A DNA stretch of 64,000 nucleotides, from NCBI GenBank assembly GCA_026874595.1, contig CM049315.1, positions 10,496,664 to 10,560,663 of the forward strand. The letters are read 5' to 3'. The position numbers and the translations under genes are program-made. The stretch comes from Sipunculus nudus. Lineage: Eukaryota > Annelida > Sipuncula > Golfingiida > Sipunculidae. The notes under the pieces were generated by a model that saw only the letters and a program-made list of their open reading frames with translations, did not search any database and was not told the origin of the DNA. Shown piece by piece: positions 58,534 through 64,000 of the stretch; the first letter of the stretch is position 1; every line of letters starts with the position of its first letter.

Positions 58534-61500
58534 AAAACAAATGGCACTTCTCGACCTTCAATTATTCGGCGTAAGCCAAAGATATGATGTTTGCTGGATG
58601 TACCCGATATTGGCTATGGAGTGACCTTGAAAGTAAAGTCAAGGTCAAAAATAAATATCAGGTTCTGTGACCTAGGACTATCATTGTAACCCAAGGGGCC
58701 ATACTGGGAGCAAGCGCGCACAGACGGGCAAAAGAAAGAACAAAAATCAATAAAAAATGTAATCGATGGAGATGCACACTGGGAGACCTAAGGAAGTCCG
58801 CAAAACGTTTTTATCAAATATGGATATAGAAAGAAACTAATCCACCCCTATAAGCCTCTCCTGTAGCCCTATAAAGCGTCCCTATTAGCGTCCCTCCCTA
58901 CGGGGGAAGGCTTAATTAAGAAATCCATCAGCTTTAGCCCCTGGCCGCCCTGTGCTAATCCTGAGACAGAAGCCCGTTCTCAGGACAGTGTAAGATATTC
59001 TGTCATAATTTGTCCAAATTACACCTCATGTGAGGCCTTGTCTTATAAATCTTTTTGATTACTACAGCACACCAAACAAAAATTACAGGGCTGACTGGAG
59101 TGTATTCGCACGAACACCTTTCTTCGCCCCCACCGGAAGTGCCACCCCTGTAATCCAGAAATAATTGCTCAGCTGCAATGTCGGGTGACCAAGGACGGGA
59201 TCCCTTCTAACAGCTCTCCTGCACAGGTCGGCTCCTTCATCCAGAGTCTCCTAACAAATTAAGCCACATGGATACCTTTCTTTGTGTAATTCATCCTTCC
59301 CAATGTGTAATTAATAACTGAAATCCTAAAATTTGGGTAATTTAATTGATATTTCCGTGTGCTTTCTTAGAGTGCCAGTGCCAGTAAATCAATATAGCTG
59401 ATTAGCATTTTTACTCAGTTTCAATCAGAACCGTGAAACTTGTCATTTGTTTTATTTCAGACCTTTAAATGTTTAAAACGATATTTACTTAGTTTTGGGA
59501 TGGATGTTCCCTATTATTTATCTGAAGCTTTTGATCTTAAGCTACATGATGCTACTTAAGATACATGATGCTACGAAAGCTACACTCCTTCTAATTTCAA
59601 TGTGACGAGAGTTCCAAGAAAATCTGCAGTGTTTTAGAAAATAATTGTCTAAAAAAATTACAGTTTGCCGATAGGATTCCAATTTTAATGGGAGAGGTTA
59701 GAATGCAACCGCTGTGGCATCTCCTGTTTACAGATACATAAAACATTCTGGGCAAGAGAATGTACAAGACATTTAAAATATACTGGAAAAAAATGTGAAC
59801 ATAACAGTATATTAAAAGTAGATACCAAGTATTATAGTCAATAATTATTTGTCTGTAAGTGCAATACCTTAAGAATGGATTAGTTTTTGAAAGAGAGTTA
59901 TTAAATTTCTCTCTGAGGCAATTAAAGTGAGGACAGATTGGTTATTTTGGCAGAAATAATTGATTTAACAGACGTTTAATTGAATAATAATATACATTAA
60001 TCACCAGAGGACCACAACGCCAACTATTTTGGTAAATTGGATAAAAATAACAAGATTAGACAATTATGAAAATATTAAACATTTAAAATTCAGTATATAA
60101 TTTTTCTCTAGAAATGTCTTACAAAGAATTTCAGTTTAATATCATACATAATTCTTAACCAATAATATGTTGATTAGTGGACAGTCCAATATATGTTGAC
60201 AGTCCAGGCCCCACTGCCCCCCTTATGAGACACTTACCGACCTTTTTGTTAAGGTTTTCCCTACATAAATTTATATCTTAAAATACATTCTTGGCTGAAA
60301 CCATGCAGTGAAAGTGTGAAATTACTTTAATTCTGTTTTTATTAATTACTAAAAGGAAAAATAAGGCTTATATAAGGCAGATATATAATATTGAGAAAAA
60401 CATAGCTAAACGAACTGGAAATATTGCTGTTCATCATAATAAATGGAAACCATTAATCAATTACTTAGAATAGTTTTTTTTTTTAATTATAAACTCTGTA
60501 AACAGTGATTATATATTCTTGACCCTCTGGATTAACTGTACAAAGTTCATAATGGTTTTGTATTTCTATATTTGTATGTGAGCAATTTTTTGTTGATGCG
60601 ATGTATTTTTTTTGTCCAGTGAAAATACATGTAGAAGCCGTACTTTGCTTTTCATGTTTCATGTTTGCTGTACATTTTATGTGTATTTTGTTTGTTTATA
60701 ATAAAAAAAAAAGGGAAAATGTGTCGACCGATCGAATTATCGCATACAAGAAGACTAGTTTTCATTGTAGATGTAAACAGAATATTAATTTGTTTGATAA
60801 GTTTATAAATAGATTGAAATACATACTGACTACTTTTGCCATTTTTGTATTAAAAAAAATCATCAGATACTAAAAAACGATTAAATTATAGAATTACAGT
60901 ATATCAATCAATCAATCAACATTATGCTTGATTTAATGTAAACATCTGTTCCACAATGAGTATTTTGACTATCGATGCCTTGTATCATGTTTACAAACGG
61001 TTACACTCTCACTCCCGTCAATTTGTCACTTCTTAATGTTTCGTCAAGACATACTCTGAATGACTCTGAATGGAAAAACGAAAAGGACGTGAGGATTTAC
61101 TGCCAGCATATTTGAAGGACATGTTTAAAATGATTGAGCAAGCATAGCACATAATTAGCGTAGCCATCGAGGTGCTGACATAAATCAGTAGGTAAGCAGG
61201 GAGGTGTCACCGCTAATCAGCTAGCGAGCAGGTGTTTATAGGAAAACAGTTTTATATATGCCGTTAAAATAAATTAGTCGAATCACAATCAGTACCGCAA
61301 CATTTTGTCTCACATGCCTGTCATAACACCTGCATATTCGTTTTGAATTAATTTTTAATTACAGGTCGCCGATTCTAATTAATACTTGAGTAGCGGAGCA
61401 CGCGCTGATGAGCCGTCACGTGACTGAAGCCGACAAGGCTCTTTCTTGTTATGCCGATGCTTTTGGCAGAAAAAGGGAAAAACTTCAAACCATCTGTGAG

Positions 61501-61678
61501 GGTATACCGTCTTCCCATATCTGCCGGGAGGAGAAGCTTTCAACATTACTAACACACTTTCCTAATTGATATTCATAGGTATTCTGATCAGATTCATGAC
61601 ATGTTCCGTGTAAATACAAGACTATCAAGTACCTGATCCCAAGTGGACGACAAGCGGACGGCCAGACGATTGAAGAAA

Positions 61679-61683
<5 letters not shown>

Positions 61684-61734
<51 letters not shown>

Positions 61735-61753
61735 GTGGGGGGGGGGGGGGGGG
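61684..61753. repeat. (GA)n microsatellite followed by a G run
   Basis: About 47 bases of GA (61684-61731) and 17 Gs (61737-61753). They generate spurious Arg/Glu and Ser/Leu frames. Confidence 0.95.
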
Positions 61754-62077
61754 AGATTTCCTGTAAAATGCCTGCCTGGGTCGAGTATGGATTTCGTCGC
61801 ATGTAGATTGTTATCCATATGCAAAATTTATGATTGAAAAGATATAAAACTGCTTTATCATAATAAAGTATTTTAAATATTGTTGACTGCATGCCGGTCT
61901 GTTCTGGAGAACGTTACGGAGTGAATATACAGTTACCCCTGACGATCAGCTACCCTTGCAATCAAAGCCATCCTTCTGCAATAAAAGTGCACCTATTTTG
62001 CCTTTCTGACTTACTAATAAACAAGGCAAACAGTGCATTTAAGGGAGTCATATTGGTAATTATAAGAGTCGGGTTAC

Positions 62078-63020
62078 TAGAGCTGCGGACCGGACCGGAC
62101 AACCCTCTGATGGTCCGGTCCAACATATAAGAGCGGTCCGGTCCTGGTCCGGGTCCAGCTGTGGGTGCTCCGGTCCATTAGGTGGACCAGTCCAAGCGGT
62201 CCGACTTATATGTTATAATTATATTAAAATTAATAATTAGAATATAATTGTACATTTTAAAATCTTTTTCCCAAGATTCATTTATGTTATCATTATATTC
62301 AAATAAAAATAGAATAAATTTGTACTTTTTAAAAATCTTTTCCCTCAGATTATTCATATTAAATTCCTTCGTTCATATATAAAGAAAAACCGTGCAAAAC
62401 ACACACAGCAAATATATTTTGTGATTCTCTGCGGGGCGGGCGGAGCTGATTCAAAGAATCTTGGGCTTCGGATTGATATATATAAGCTGACGTAGTCGGC
62501 TAATACATGTTGAAAATAAATCAAAAAGATATTTATCTCTAATTATTAAACATAATGAGTAGGCTAACAAACTGAATGAATAAAAAAAAATCTGTTGAAA
62601 TGCCAGCCGCCAAATATCCCAAACAATTAACTGTTGACAGAAACATGTAGAGCGTAATGACATGCAACGATTATTCCAGTTTTACTCAGATTAATGAAGA
62701 ATGTCATTAACACATGAAATATTACTGTATTACCTTGACTCTTTATACTGATCCCCATGGAATATAAGATATAAAATACTAGATGTATTATTATTATTTA
62801 GCTCACAGGGTTTTAGTACAATTTGTGTTTCAGCAGTGTTTTTGAGAGGTTAACAATATATTCTTATTGACAGTGATTGTGGGCTAAAAATGAATGTATA
62901 TAATACCGTCTATTTAACAAAATTAGTGCCTTTAAAATATTTGGTAGGGCGGTCCGGACCGGACCGGTCCAGGAATAAACGGTCTGTTAATAGGTGTTAT
63001 CGGTCCGGTCCGGACCTCTA
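62078..63020. mobile_element. 0.94-kb inverted-repeat element with GGACCGGACCGG ends
   Basis: The left end tagagctgcggaccggaccg (62078) is inverted at the right as cggtccggtccggacctcta (63001-63020). Subterminal regions at both ends carry further ggtccgg copies (left 62110-62210, right 62947-62995). The interior is AT-rich with a diverged tandem duplication of about 71 bases (gtacattttaaaatcttttt near 62250 and its relative near 62321). No transposase frame. The ends resemble hAT-type non-autonomous elements, but I see no clear 8-base target duplication. Confidence 0.65.
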
Positions 63021-63204
63021 TACGGTCACAGAGGACTGAACAACTGATATAAAATACACCATTGTTTGATTTTGTAAGTGCGAAGCATAACCTTAGTCAA
63101 AGTGACATTGTTGGAAAAATATTTTAAATCTTATACTTTGACCTATCAGAGATAAGGTGGGGTCAGTCTGAGTTCATTGCATTGAGGCCAGAATTTGGTG
63201 TATA

Positions 63205-63546
63205 ACAGCAGAAAGTGAAGGTGGCTGATGGTCACCGAAGATGTCAGTCTTATCCTGTTTCACTCTTTGCCTGTCTGCTCGGTCTTTTGGGTTTACTAGT
63301 ATTCATCATGGGAGTTTTCTAGGCCCCTGACGAGAATGCAGCCCAGACAGCCATGACAGGCGCTGGGAGTTTTTTGTTTTAGGTGTGGAGACATGCCTGC
63401 CGAAGGTAAATGACCGAAAAATAAGTAAGTGCTCCGGAAAAAAAAGTAGACGTCTTTGAAATAAAGAGTGAAAAAAGAGTAAAATTAGCGTCAATTCCCA
63501 ATTTTTTATAATAGACTGAATAAAGAGTGCTTTGCACGGAACAATG

Positions 63547-63601
<55 letters not shown>

Positions 63602-64000
63602 ATATTGACGCATATCATTCCCAAAGTCAGAAATATACATTGCGCACATCCCAATACATGAAGATAAGGACATTTTCTACATGTTTTGACACAAGCTGGA
63701 CATTTGCACACACAAAAAATGTGAAATGTCTCATTCTTGTTCTAACTGGACTGTTAAAGCAGGAGAGAAAAAGTATATATCAGAATTCTTTCATAAAAAA
63801 GAGGAATAAAACAGTGCTGCTGAAAAAAAGAGTGAAAAAAGAGTAATTAGCGTTACTTTCAGGAAATGAGTGGCAGGCCTGGGAGAGGTGGCCCCTCAGT
63901 GGTAAAGTCTTTGGCCGGGGACAGAGAACAGAGAAGGACGCGAACCCTAGAACAAGCAGTCCAGCGCCCTAACCATTAAGCCAACACGCTATATCAAGTT
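63205..64000 (-). mobile_element. tRNA-derived SINE-like repeat, interrupted and cut by the window edge
   Basis: On the minus strand, starting near the window end, the head reads tagcgtgttggcttaatggt, then tagggcgctgg and a B-box-like gggttcgcgtcc, a typical tRNA-derived promoter pair. The body end (gatgtcagtcttatcc, cccctgacgagaatgcagcc) lies at 63240-63350. Both parts match the copy at 43715-43993. Between them, 63463-63853 is extra sequence bounded by near-identical 26-28-base direct repeats. Confidence 0.55.
63463..63853. repeat. insertion or duplication bounded by direct repeats
   Basis: aaagagtgaaaaaagagtaa followed by ttagcgt occurs at 63463-63490 and again at 63828-63853. The intervening sequence contains a TA run (63547-63569) and a TG run (63569-63598). 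Confidence 0.7.

Larger units (their letters stand above)
57921..62077. other. intergenic, no gene recognised
   Basis: Contains a TA run (58480-58528), the aaggtcaaggtca-type repeat near 58622-58680, A/T-rich tracts and the GA run below. No exon was recognised on either strand beyond the tentative one noted at 58068. Confidence 0.45.

Noticed and set aside
61405-61440. Possible hammerhead ribozyme (ctgatgag at about 61405)
   Set aside because: The ctgatgag core is present, but the required GAAA after stem II is not (only tgaagc), and flanking stems I and III cannot be drawn.
61594-61892. Ser/Leu- and Arg/Glu-rich open frames
   Set aside because: They are translations of the GA/CT microsatellite and adjacent G run.
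1-64000. CRISPR array, operon or prokaryotic system
   Set aside because: Spliced genes, polyA signals and SINE/MITE content show animal nuclear DNA. No regularly spaced repeat-spacer array is present.

Overview
This is a metazoan nuclear DNA window, most likely from a mollusc (bivalve or gastropod). The evidence is spliced genes with consensus GT-AG junctions, AT-rich intergenic DNA full of TA, TG and CT microsatellites and homopolymer runs, several small inverted-repeat and tRNA-derived elements, and receptors joining fucolectin-like and EGF-like domains to tyrosine phosphatase domains, an architecture I associate with lophotrochozoans. The species cannot be named from the sequence alone. 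LAYOUT: 5.3-18.6 kb (+) holds two tandem receptor-type tyrosine phosphatase genes with intron-free coding regions. Both have a signal peptide, a fucolectin/F5-8C-like domain, MEGF-type EGF repeats, a stalk, one membrane helix and two PTP domains. 20.9-22.0 kb holds a composite repeat with nested tandem units and tRNA-like cores. 25.1-28.7 kb (+) is a four-exon LRRC51 gene whose splice junctions can be read directly. 36.5-56.8 kb (-) encodes cyclic-nucleotide-gated (CNGA-type) channel sequence: two homologous terminal exons (36.5-38.0 and 50.8-52.2 kb), each covering S3 to the C-terminal coiled coil, but only one visible set of upstream exons (N-terminal and S1-S2, 56.0-56.8 kb). 57-64 kb has no recognised gene; it has a promoter-like CCAAT/TATA cluster, a 0.94 kb inverted-repeat element rich in CGGTCCGG, and a tRNA-derived SINE. 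HOW THE GENES RELATE: the two phosphatase receptors are tandem paralogues. The first keeps the Cys/Arg signature of domain 1 but has WPE instead of WPD. The second keeps Cys/Arg but has WPT and lacks the phosphotyrosine-loop Tyr. Both second domains have lost the signature Arg, so the pair looks like a sensing family drifting toward pseudophosphatase function. The two CNGA terminal exons start in the same phase, which fits alternative use of a shared S1-S2 exon; a second gene with its 5' exons lost or unseen is the alternative. LRRC51 lies between them with no evident functional link. MOST NOTABLE: (1) the duplicated CNGA terminal exons with one shared-looking S1-S2 exon; (2) the intronless tandem receptor phosphatases with graded catalytic loss; (3) several small inverted-repeat elements, one family present twice in the window.
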